From Bacteroidota bacterium (lineage in GTDB: Bacteria > Bacteroidota > Bacteroidia > Chitinophagales > Chitinophagaceae): a stretch of 21,403 nucleotides of DNA. The notes beneath the pieces are model-generated. The model was not told where the DNA came from. It did not search any database and saw only the letters and a list, made by a program, of their open reading frames with translations. Where the stretch lies: positions 1 to 21,403 of the forward strand of contig JAGWPI010000359.1 in assembly GCA_028877005.1 (NCBI GenBank), read 5' to 3'. The position numbers and the translations under genes are program-made. Shown here one piece after another: positions 14,340 through 21,403 of this stretch (position 1 is its first letter; every line of letters begins with the position of its first letter).

Positions 14340-15332
14340 ATGCACACAGCTATCAGAAATAATTGGACACTTTCCGAAATTGAAAATATTTATAACACCC
14401 CTTTATTAGAATTAATATTCAATGCTGCTACTCTTCATAAAAAATACAATAATACTGCCGAAGTGCAAGTTTGTACACTATTAAGTATTAAAACCGGTGG
14501 ATGCACGGAAGATTGTGCCTACTGCCCACAGGCTGCACGGTACAATACAGGCATTAATGTACAAGCATTGATGCAGAAAGATGAAGTATTAGCTTATGCC
14601 CAAAAAGCCAAAGAAGCTGGGAGTACTCGTTTTTGTATGGGTGCCGCTTGGCGCGAAGTTAGAGATAACAGAGATTTTGATCGCGTTTTAGAAATGGTAA
14701 AAGGTGTAAATGAAATGGGAATGGAGGTATGCTGCACTTTAGGTATGTTAACAGAAGAACAAGCCAAAAAATTAGCAGATGCAGGACTTTATGCTTATAA
14801 CCATAATTTAGATACCAGCGAAGAACATTATCATGACATAATTACTACCAGAACATATAATGACCGATTAAATACTTTAGAAAATGTTAGAAAGGCAGGT
14901 GTCACCGTTTGTTGTGGGGGCATTATTGGTTTAGGAGAAACACATGAAGACAGAATTAAAATGTTACATACTTTAGCCACTATGCCGCAACATCCGGAAA
15001 GTGTACCCATTAATGCACTTGTGCCTATTGCAGGTACACCCTTGGCAAATAATGAAAAAGTAGATGTGTGGGATATGGTTCGAATGATTGCAACTGCAAG
15101 AATTATTATGCCCACTACCATGGTTCGGTTAAGCGCCGGCAGAACAAGTATGAGTGTGGCAGAGCAGGCATTGTGTTTTTTAGCCGGTGCAAACTCCATT
15201 TTTGCAGGCGATAAACTTTTAACTACACCCAACCCAAGTTTTGAGGAAGATAATGCTATGTTTGAATTGTTAGGACTTGTACCTAGAGAATCTTTTAAAG
15301 AAGAAAAGCAACATTTAAAAGAAATGGTATAG
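14340..15332 (+). CDS. bioB: Biotin synthase
   Basis: Radical-SAM enzyme that inserts sulfur into dethiobiotin, the last step of biotin synthesis. The 4Fe-4S cluster motif CTEDCAYC supplies Cys55, Cys59 and Cys62. Downstream are [21 protein letters not shown] and [12 protein letters not shown], which carry cysteines expected for the 2Fe-2S cluster, and [10 protein letters not shown] with the conserved Arg ligand. AYNHNLDTS is a family substrate motif. At 330 residues it is of normal length and complete. No other bio genes lie in the window, so it is a stand-alone locus. It has its own -7 box and converges on porQ with a 23-nt gap without an evident terminator. Confidence 0.97.
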   Translation: MHTAIRNNWTLSEIENIYNTPLLELIFNAATLHKKYNNTAEVQVCTLLSIKTGGCTEDCAYCPQAARYNTGINVQALMQKDEVLAYAQKAKEAGSTRFCMGAAWREVRDNRDFDRVLEMVKGVNEMGMEVCCTLGMLTEEQAKKLADAGLYAYNHNLDTSEEHYHDIITTRTYNDRLNTLENVRKAGVTVCCGGIIGLGETHEDRIKMLHTLATMPQHPESVPINALVPIAGTPLANNEKVDVWDMVRMIATARIIMPTTMVRLSAGRTSMSVAEQALCFLAGANSIFAGDKLLTTPNPSFEEDNAMFELLGLVPRESFKEEKQHLKEMV

Positions 15333-15355
15333 GCTCTGTTATTTAATGTTATTAC

Positions 15356-16381
15356 TTATAAGCCATTACCCTTCCAATTTAGATTTAAACTAATTTGATG
15401 AAATAAATTTTGTTGGTAAAAACCCGTTGCATATCGAATATGCAATTTTTTGAATAAAATACCAACGCCTAAGGTAAACCCGTTTAAACCATTGGCAGTA
15501 GCATAGACATTTAAATCGTGCCTACGCAAAAAATTATATCCGGCTGTTACTTCAACTTTATTATCTATCATTAATTGCCCCGCAGCAACTAAATGTGTTA
15601 CTAATTGATTAATAAAACCCGTACTATTGTTAATTGTACCATATGTTGCATTAAAACTGGTATCATTATACAAGGTATTAAAGGTTTGTAAATGATGGGC
15701 TGTTAACGAAAACTGTAGTGGAGCTTTAGCTAATTTTTTTGTTATGCCAAATTGTATATCAAAAGGTAATTCTTCTTTTACCCCATTACTATAAGTTTTT
15801 ACTTGAGCACCCATATTTTTAACCACAAATGCAGTTTGAAAGCCCTTGGAAGAGTCAAAATAATTTAAGCCAATATCTACAGCAACACCGCTGCTTTTGT
15901 ATTGTGCATAATGACTATTGATAAATTTACATGTACCACCAAGCCACCAATGAGCTCGGTAAGCGTGTGAAAACATGACTTGCATAACATAATCAACCGG
16001 TTTAAAAGTGCCATAAACATTGCCGGCAGCATCTGTTTGAGTTAAAGTGCCATAATCAAAATAATTAATAGCAATTGCTATATTCGTTTCGGGCTTATTC
16101 AAATACCAAGCAGAGGTTAAACTATAATTTTTAATACCCGCAACAAAATTATTGAATGAAGTATTCAGCTGTTGCTGCATTGTTGGCCTTAATAATGCCG
16201 GATTTTGAAAAGCCATTCCTGCATCGTTACTAATATTAGAAATATTAAGACCACCTAATGCAGAAATTTGCGCAGTATTGGGCTGGTTCACGAAATTATA
16301 AACAGTATTTCCACCTAAAGTCTGCGCCAACAATACCTTGCCGCAAAACAGCATAAAAATAAAAAATTGCAGTTGTTTCAT
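15356..16381 (-). CDS. porQ: Type IX secretion system protein PorQ
   Basis: An outer-membrane beta-barrel-like protein of the Bacteroidota type IX secretion machinery; in Porphyromonas PorQ works with PorZ, PorU and PorV at the cell surface in the attachment complex. A signal peptide covers residues 1-19 (ending VLLAQ). The start of the mature protein, TLGGNTVYNFVNQPNTAQISALGGLNIS, then DAGMAFQNPALL, is the recognisable PorQ/PorV-type opening. The rest shows alternating strands rich in Tyr, Phe and Asn (for example YFDYGTLTQTDAAGNVYGTF), ending in a strand ISLNLNWKGNGL. At 341 residues it is typical of the family. No other por genes are nearby, and T9SS genes are usually scattered. It is divergent from mutS. 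Confidence 0.88.
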   Translation of the reverse strand: MKQLQFFIFMLFCGKVLLAQTLGGNTVYNFVNQPNTAQISALGGLNISNISNDAGMAFQNPALLRPTMQQQLNTSFNNFVAGIKNYSLTSAWYLNKPETNIAIAINYFDYGTLTQTDAAGNVYGTFKPVDYVMQVMFSHAYRAHWWLGGTCKFINSHYAQYKSSGVAVDIGLNYFDSSKGFQTAFVVKNMGAQVKTYSNGVKEELPFDIQFGITKKLAKAPLQFSLTAHHLQTFNTLYNDTSFNATYGTINNSTGFINQLVTHLVAAGQLMIDNKVEVTAGYNFLRRHDLNVYATANGLNGFTLGVGILFKKLHIRYATGFYQQNLFHQISLNLNWKGNGL

Positions 16382-16484
16382 TAGCGCGGTTAAGATACTA
16401 AAACTTATGAACGAGAAAAAAAATGACTGTATGCATATTAATCTTCATCTAAAAAAAGGAATGGGTAAGCTATCCGGCAATAAT

Positions 16485-16492
16485 TATATTTG
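16485..16492 (+). promoter_or_regulatory. Promoter -7 box 5 nt before mutS
   Basis: TATATTTG followed by TTGTT and the ATG at 16498. The spacing to the start codon equals that at 10821 and 12477 and predicts a leader of about 2 nt. Confidence 0.5.
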
Positions 16493-16497
16493 TTGTT

Positions 16498-19122
16498 ATG
16501 CAGAAATCAGTTTCAGATACTCCATTAATGCAACAGCATAATGCTATTAAGCAAAAATATCCTGATGCTATATTATTGTTCAGGGTTGGTGATTTTTATG
16601 AAACATTTGGTGCAGACGCTATTATAGCTGCTTCCGTTCTAGGTATTACCCTTACCAAAAGAAACAATGGATCTGCAGCTGCTGCAGAATTAGCAGGTTT
16701 TCCTCACCATGCACTAGATACATACCTGCATAAATTAGTGAAAGCCGGCTACAGAGTGGCTATTTGCGATCAATTAGAAGACCCAAAACAGGCAAAAGGT
16801 ATTGTAAAACGAGGTGTAACCGAGTTGGTAACCCCAGGTATTGCCATTAATGATAAATTACTAGATCAAAACAGTAACAATTTTTTGGCAGCTATTCACT
16901 TTACAGATAACAATATAGGTATTGCATTTTTGGATATTTCAACCGGTGAATTTTTTATTGCAGAAGGTAATTCAGAATATGCCGATAAATTGCTTCAAAG
17001 TTTAAAGCCTGCGGAAGTTATTTTCCAACGTAGTTATCAAAAACAATTTAAAGAATTATTTGGTACAAAATTTTATACCTACACACTTGAATCGTGGATT
17101 TTTGATGAATTATATGCACAGGAAAGTTTGTTGAAACATTTTCAATCACACTCTTTAAAAGGATTTGGCATTGAACATTTAAAAGTAGGCATAGTGGCAG
17201 CCGGCGCTATATTGCACTATTTAAAAGAAACAGAACATCCTAACCTGCAACATATTACAGTTATTAAACGTATTGAAAAAGATGATTTTCTTTGGATGGA
17301 TCGTTTTACTATTCGTAATTTAGAACTATTAGGCAGTCAATATTATGAAGGTAACGGATTATTGCAAGTTCTAGATAATACTTCTAGCCCAATGGGTGCC
17401 CGCTTATTACAACGCTGGCTCATCTTTCCATTAAAAAATAAAATAGCTATACAAGAAAGATTAGATGCAGTTGCTTACTTCATAAAAGAAGTTGATTTAC
17501 GCACCAAAATTGCACAAGCAATTAAACAGTGTGGTGATATTGAAAGACTTATTAGTAAGATTTCTACTAAAAAAATTAATCCGAGAGAAGTATTACAAAT
17601 TGCAAAAGGTTTACAACAAACATCAACCATTAAAAATGCACTTGCACATGTCAATAATATTTACTTAAAAAGGCTATCAGATGCATTGAACCAATGCAAC
17701 ATTATTACCGAAAAAATAATTCATGAGTTAAAAGACCCACCACCCATTAATGCACAAAAGGGCGAATTAATTCAAATAGGTGTACATGCAGAATTAGATG
17801 AATTAAGAAATATTGCTTCCGGAGGTAAGGCATATTTACTCAATATTCAACAAAAAGAAGCAGAAATTACGGGCATTACCTCTCTTAAAATTGGTTTTAA
17901 TAATGTATTTGGGTACTACTTAGAGGTAACCAATTCACATAAAAATAAGGTACCTTCTAACTGGATAAGGAAACAAACCTTAACCAATGCAGAGCGCTAC
18001 ATAACACCGGAATTAAAAGAATATGAAGAAAAAATAATGGGTGCTGAAGAAAAAATAATTTCATTAGAGATGACCCTTTATGATGGAATTTTAAATGCTT
18101 TACAGGATTATATTGCACCTATTCAAATAAATGGCCATACTTTAGCAATCATAGATTGCTTAATTTGCTTTGCAGAAAATGCATTAAAATATGATTACAA
18201 AAAGCCTGAATTGCATGATGGATTAAACTTGCAGGTAACCGAAAGCCGACATCCTGTAATTGAAAGAAATATGCCATCAGGTGAAGTTTATATTTCTAAT
18301 GATATTACATTAGATCCATCCTCACAACAAATAATCATTTTAACCGGGCCCAATATGAGTGGTAAAAGTGCCATTTTACGTCAAACCGCACTTATTACTT
18401 TAATGGCACATATGGGAAGTTTTGTGCCAGCCTCCAAAGCTTTAATACCACTCACAGATAAAATATTTACTCGTGTAGGTGCCAGCGATAATTTAAGTGG
18501 TGGAGAATCTACTTTTATGGTTGAAATGAATGAAACGGCTAGCATTATTAATAATCTTTCTGAACGCAGTTTGGTATTATTAGATGAAATTGGAAGAGGT
18601 ACCGCTACTTATGATGGTATTTCTATTGCTTGGAGTATAGTGGAATATTTACATAATTGCCCCTTCTCTCCAAAAACCCTATTTGCTACGCATTACCACG
18701 AGCTTAATGCACTTGAGCATCAGCTATCAAGAGTAAAAAATTTTCATATAACCAATAGAGAAAGTGGTAACAAAGTCATTTTTCTTCGAAAATTAGCGCC
18801 TGGAGGCAGTATACATAGTTTTGGTATACATGTGGCAAAAATGGCAGGTATGCCTAATGAATTAATAGAAAGAGCCAATCAAATTTTACAGCAATTAGAA
18901 GGTAAAGTACTACAACAAGAGTACAATAGCAGTTCTTCTCAAAAACTCAATATACAACCATCTAAATCCTTCCACGCTCAGCAAGTACAACTCTCAATTT
19001 TTGATGCCCATACCGAAACATTTGAACGTTTACGCAATATGTTGGCAGCAATAGATATAAATCGTTTAACACCTGTTGAAGCATTGATGAAATTAAATGA
19101 AGTAAAAGACATGCTAAAGTAA
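16498..19122 (+). CDS. mutS: DNA mismatch repair protein MutS
   Basis: Recognises mismatches and small loops in DNA and starts repair with MutL. The mismatch-reading Phe-x-Glu motif is Phe33 and Glu35 in GDFYETF. The connector, lever and clamp domains follow without gaps. The ATPase domain shows Walker A GPNMSGKSAILRQ (about residues 617-629), the composite site SGGESTFMVEM, Walker B LLDEIGRGTATYDG and THYHEL. The C-terminus, with SIFD and TPVEALMKLNEVKDML, is the MutS tetramerisation and end motif, so the gene is complete at 874 residues, normal for MutS1. No mutL is in the window. The start ATG is set by the -7 box 5 nt upstream, which predicts a leaderless message. Confidence 0.98.
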   Translation: MQKSVSDTPLMQQHNAIKQKYPDAILLFRVGDFYETFGADAIIAASVLGITLTKRNNGSAAAAELAGFPHHALDTYLHKLVKAGYRVAICDQLEDPKQAKGIVKRGVTELVTPGIAINDKLLDQNSNNFLAAIHFTDNNIGIAFLDISTGEFFIAEGNSEYADKLLQSLKPAEVIFQRSYQKQFKELFGTKFYTYTLESWIFDELYAQESLLKHFQSHSLKGFGIEHLKVGIVAAGAILHYLKETEHPNLQHITVIKRIEKDDFLWMDRFTIRNLELLGSQYYEGNGLLQVLDNTSSPMGARLLQRWLIFPLKNKIAIQERLDAVAYFIKEVDLRTKIAQAIKQCGDIERLISKISTKKINPREVLQIAKGLQQTSTIKNALAHVNNIYLKRLSDALNQCNIITEKIIHELKDPPPINAQKGELIQIGVHAELDELRNIASGGKAYLLNIQQKEAEITGITSLKIGFNNVFGYYLEVTNSHKNKVPSNWIRKQTLTNAERYITPELKEYEEKIMGAEEKIISLEMTLYDGILNALQDYIAPIQINGHTLAIIDCLICFAENALKYDYKKPELHDGLNLQVTESRHPVIERNMPSGEVYISNDITLDPSSQQIIILTGPNMSGKSAILRQTALITLMAHMGSFVPASKALIPLTDKIFTRVGASDNLSGGESTFMVEMNETASIINNLSERSLVLLDEIGRGTATYDGISIAWSIVEYLHNCPFSPKTLFATHYHELNALEHQLSRVKNFHITNRESGNKVIFLRKLAPGGSIHSFGIHVAKMAGMPNELIERANQILQQLEGKVLQQEYNSSSSQKLNIQPSKSFHAQQVQLSIFDAHTETFERLRNMLAAIDINRLTPVEALMKLNEVKDMLK

Positions 19123-19132
19123 TTTGATAAAA

Positions 19133-19172
19133 AAATTAAGCGGCAAACGCTGAATGGTTTACCGCTTAATTT
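19133..19172. terminator. Hairpin terminator between mutS and the fasciclin gene
   Basis: An 11-bp perfect stem AAATTAAGCGG / CCGCTTAATTT, extended inside by AAAC/GTTT across one mismatch. On the minus strand it is followed by a seven-T run, so it best serves the fasciclin gene; on the plus strand the tail is short, so it is a weaker terminator for mutS. Confidence 0.8.
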
Positions 19173-19269
19173 CTAGTTCCGGATTTTTAAAAGGAATTGA
19201 ACATATGATTTTATATAGAATATTGCATAAGGTAGGATATTGAATTGTAAAGTTCCCCCTGAAATAATT

Positions 19270-19821
19270 TTAAGCACCTGGCATTAATACAGTATCTACA
19301 ACATGAATAACACCATTACTTTGATTAACATCAGCTATAGTAACATAACTTTTACCACCTTTCATATCAGTTAATACTAATTTTTTCCCTTCCATAGTGG
19401 CAGTTAAATTTTCACCTTCTACAGTTTTTAGCGTAGCCATGCCATGTCCCTCTTTAATAAGTTTTGCAATATCTTTTGCATTCAATTTACCTGCTACTAC
19501 ATGATAGGTTAAAATTTTAGTTAATAAAGCCTTATTTTCAGGCTTTACCAAATTTTCAACAGTACCTGCAGGTAACTTATTAAATGCTTCATTGGTAGGA
19601 GCAAAAACGGTAAAAGGACCCGCACTTTGTAGGGTTTGTACTAAACCTGCTGCTTTTACCGCAGCAACCAAAGTAGTATGGTCTTTTGAATTTAGGGCAT
19701 TTTCTACAATATTTTTGCTTGGGTACATTGGAGCTCCGCCTACTTCAACCGTTTTTTCTTTTTGAGCCATTGATGCATTCATAACCAATGCTGCTGCCAT
19801 CATTAAAAAAATTCTTTTCAT
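19270..19821 (-). CDS. Exported fasciclin-domain protein
   Basis: A 183-residue protein with a signal peptide at 1-19 (MKRIFLMMAAALVMNASMA, then Q) and one fasciclin (FAS1) domain at about 37-181. The two conserved FAS1 blocks are seen: H1 as FTVFAPTNEAFNKLP (about 70-84) and H2 as NGVIHVVDTVLMP at the end. YHVVAGKL is the linking strand. FAS1 domains mediate adhesion or bind hydrophobic ligands; bacterial single-domain forms are mostly uncharacterised. There is no lipobox, so it should be periplasmic or released. It is a single gene ended by the hairpin at 19133-19172. No -7 box was found upstream, where a large dyad lies instead (19857-19903). Confidence 0.92.
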   Translation of the reverse strand: MKRIFLMMAAALVMNASMAQKEKTVEVGGAPMYPSKNIVENALNSKDHTTLVAAVKAAGLVQTLQSAGPFTVFAPTNEAFNKLPAGTVENLVKPENKALLTKILTYHVVAGKLNAKDIAKLIKEGHGMATLKTVEGENLTATMEGKKLVLTDMKGGKSYVTIADVNQSNGVIHVVDTVLMPGA

Positions 19822-19856
19822 AGTGTTTTGTTTTTATTTTAAAAGATTTGTACTAC

Positions 19857-19903
19857 AATTACGATAGGCAATGATATTTGGATTGCCTATTGTAATTTTT
19901 TTT
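19857..19903 (+). terminator. Strong hairpin with T8 tail upstream of the MFS gene
   Basis: A 16-bp stem (arms 19857-19872 and 19882-19897, one G-T pair; core ATAGGCAAT / ATTGCCTAT) has a 9-nt loop and a run of eight T residues at 19896-19903. On the plus strand it has the form of an intrinsic terminator, but no plus-strand gene ends before it; the fasciclin gene runs the other way. It may be an attenuator for the permease, the end of an antisense RNA, or a DNA operator. The structure is seen; the role is open. Confidence 0.6.
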
Positions 19904-19956
19904 GTAACTAAGTATGCTAATTAGTAATTAAATTCATTCTTTAATAATAACTAGCC

Positions 19957-21207
19957 ATGCATCAATGGAAAATTAAAATATCGATTTTCATTAATTACTT
20001 TGTATTTGCTATTTTACTAAATAGTGTTGGTACTGTTATATTACAAGTACAAAATAATTACGGCGTAACACAAGGCGCTGCCGCCATATTAGAACCATTT
20101 AAAGATTTAAGTATTGCCATTGTTTCATTTATAGTATCCTCATTTATTACCAAATTGGGATATAAAAAATCTATGTTAATTGCATTAGGATTTATTTCGC
20201 TGGTATGTTTTTCCATGCCTTATACAAATAGTTTTTTCGCCACCAAATTACTATTTGCCGCCATTGGCGCCAGTTTTGCCCTCATCAAAATTTCTGTATA
20301 CAGCACCATAGGTTTAGTAACCCGTTCAGAAAAGGAACATATTAGTTTAATGAATTTTATTGAATCCTTCTTCATGGTAGGTATACTGGCAGGTTATTTT
20401 ATTTTTAGTTATTTTGTTAATGATAAAGATCCACATTCAACTTCTTGGCTAAAAGTATATATATGGTTAGGTGCATGCACAACTTTGGCATTTATTTTAT
20501 TACTCAGTGCATCTTTAGATGAATCAAAAGCCCAAAAACAGATTCAAAAAGTATCCTTGATAGAAAGTTTTGTAGCTATGTTTCGGTTAATTGTTTCACC
20601 AATTGTGCTTATTTTTATTGCTTGTGCATTTTTTTATGTACTAATAGAACAAAGTATAATGAGCTGGCTGCCTACTTTTAACAGTCAGGTTTTAAAATTA
20701 CCTACCACTTTAAGCATAGAAATGGCAAGTATTTTAGCCGGTTCAACTGCCGCAGGACGTTTTTTAGCCGGATTAGTATTAAAAAAATTAAATTGGTTTG
20801 TTACATTATTAATTTGTTTAATTTTAGCAACACTTTTAGTATTAGTGGCCATTCCGTTAGCAGAAAAAACAACCGGAAATCCAATTACAGGATGGAGTAA
20901 TGCGCCAATTGCAGCTTTTATTTTTCCCATGATTGGATTATTGATTGCCCCCATTTATCCTGCTATTAATTCTGTTATACTAACTACCCTTTCAGTTGAA
21001 AAACAAGGAGTAATGTCTGGTTTAATTATTATTTTTTCTGCATTAGGCGGAACAACCGGCTCTTTAATTACAGGAAATATTTTTCAATATTATGGAGGCA
21101 CTCAGGCATTTTATTTTTCATTGGTACCCATAGCCATTTTAGCAGTTTGTTTATTTATTTTTAGAAGACTACAAATAAAACACAAACAACAAATTCCGGA
21201 TATTTAA
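19957..21207 (+). CDS. MFS sugar permease, probably for trehalose
   Basis: A 416-residue major facilitator superfamily transporter with about 12 predicted membrane helices, the first at about 8-28. The loop between helices 2 and 3 reads KLGYKKS (about 67-73), a reduced form of the MFS A motif. Charged cytoplasmic segments occur at about 186-200 (DESKAQKQIQK) between the two six-helix halves and at the C-terminus (RRLQIKHKQQ). The general build recalls FucP-like sugar:proton symporters. The next gene, 24 nt on in the same direction, is a trehalase without visible signal peptide, so import of intact trehalose is the simplest reading. That is inference from context; other sugars or multidrug efflux are not excluded. 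The upstream hairpin at 19857-19903 may regulate it. Confidence 0.85.
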   Translation: MHQWKIKISIFINYFVFAILLNSVGTVILQVQNNYGVTQGAAAILEPFKDLSIAIVSFIVSSFITKLGYKKSMLIALGFISLVCFSMPYTNSFFATKLLFAAIGASFALIKISVYSTIGLVTRSEKEHISLMNFIESFFMVGILAGYFIFSYFVNDKDPHSTSWLKVYIWLGACTTLAFILLLSASLDESKAQKQIQKVSLIESFVAMFRLIVSPIVLIFIACAFFYVLIEQSIMSWLPTFNSQVLKLPTTLSIEMASILAGSTAAGRFLAGLVLKKLNWFVTLLICLILATLLVLVAIPLAEKTTGNPITGWSNAPIAAFIFPMIGLLIAPIYPAINSVILTTLSVEKQGVMSGLIIIFSALGGTTGSLITGNIFQYYGGTQAFYFSLVPIAILAVCLFIFRRLQIKHKQQIPDI

Positions 21208-21231
21208 CTATTAAAAAATAATTTTTATATT

Positions 21232-21403
21232 ATGCAAACAGATGAGGGCCTAGTTAATATTGAAGATTTAGGTGAATTGTATATTGCCGTACAACAAAGC
21301 CAATTGTTCAGCGATTCAAAGTTTTTTGTAGATGCTATTCCGCTATTCCCTACTTTAAAAATATTGAGTAACTATCGGTTACAAAAGCATTTGCCGGAAT
21401 TTA
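21232..21403 (+). CDS. Alpha,alpha-trehalase, N-terminal part (cut by window edge)
   Basis: Hydrolyses trehalose to two glucose. Only 57 codons are visible. The stretch LGELYIAVQQSQLFSDSKFFVDAIP (residues 12-36) followed by LKILSNYRLQ matches the conserved start of glycoside hydrolase family 37 trehalases (LGxLFxxVQxxxLFxDxKTFxDxxP). The catalytic residues lie beyond the edge. The protein begins MQTDEGLVNIED with no signal peptide, as in cytoplasmic TreF-type enzymes. It follows the MFS permease gene by 24 nt, so the pair is likely one transcript for trehalose uptake and breakdown. Confidence 0.85.
   Translation, partial: MQTDEGLVNIEDLGELYIAVQQSQLFSDSKFFVDAIPLFPTLKILSNYRLQKHLPEF

Noticed and set aside
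14831..15232. A 133-codon open frame antisense to bioB.
   Set aside because: It lies wholly within conserved bioB coding sequence and its product shows no domain, signal or sensible context; other antisense frames (for example 1096-1296, 4597-4893, 6846-7043, 20685-20954) were dropped for the same reason.

Overview
The window looks like a chromosomal stretch of a low-GC Bacteroidota, probably of the Chitinophagaceae/Chitinophagales type. The reasons are AT-rich DNA, gene starts without Shine-Dalgarno sequences, promoter boxes of the Bacteroidota TAnnTTTG type, a PorQ type IX secretion protein, a DAHP synthase with a C-terminal chorismate mutase, and typical fasciclin and small-lipoprotein genes. 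No IS element, tRNA, rRNA, CRISPR array or phage gene was seen. Most of the window is ordinary core metabolism.

Region 1 (1-6542, all minus strand) is an aromatic amino acid cluster. In transcription order it holds a leader peptide gene, pheA (prephenate dehydratase), a PLP aminotransferase, tyrA (prephenate dehydrogenase), a DEAD-box RNA helicase that appears to have its own promoter, a DAHP synthase/chorismate mutase fusion followed by a good terminator, and aroB (cut by the window edge). The best finding is the leader in front of pheA. A perfect Bacteroidota promoter drives a 20-codon peptide with the core FCFFFYYYF. Its stop codon abuts one arm of a 9-bp antiterminator that competes with a GC-rich terminator, and the terminator's U-tract runs into the pheA start codon. 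This is the layout of a ribosome-mediated attenuator sensing both Phe and Tyr.

Region 2 (6710-8902) holds a tiny lipoprotein gene divergent from an ECF sigma factor gene. The sigma gene is followed 5 nt later by a one-TM protein that joins an anti-sigma-like cytoplasmic domain to a periplasmic HtrA-type serine protease. The divergent spacer carries an inverted repeat that places the same GGGTTAC(C/T)TTT box in both directions.

Region 3 (8926-16381) is mixed housekeeping: a sugar nucleotidyltransferase, a PLP enzyme of the ACC deaminase/D-cysteine desulfhydrase family, an unrecognised exported protein, lipB (lipoate pathway), an RluD-type pseudouridine synthase, an FkbM methyltransferase, bioB (biotin synthase) and porQ.

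Region 4 (16485-21403) holds mutS, a fasciclin-domain exported protein, and an MFS sugar permease followed 24 nt later by the start of a trehalase gene, probably a trehalose uptake and hydrolysis pair. A strong hairpin with eight T residues stands before the permease without an obvious job.

Across the window several genes (leader peptide, 10834, 12490, 16498) have the -7 box only 5-7 nt before the start codon, so their mRNAs should be leaderless or nearly so.
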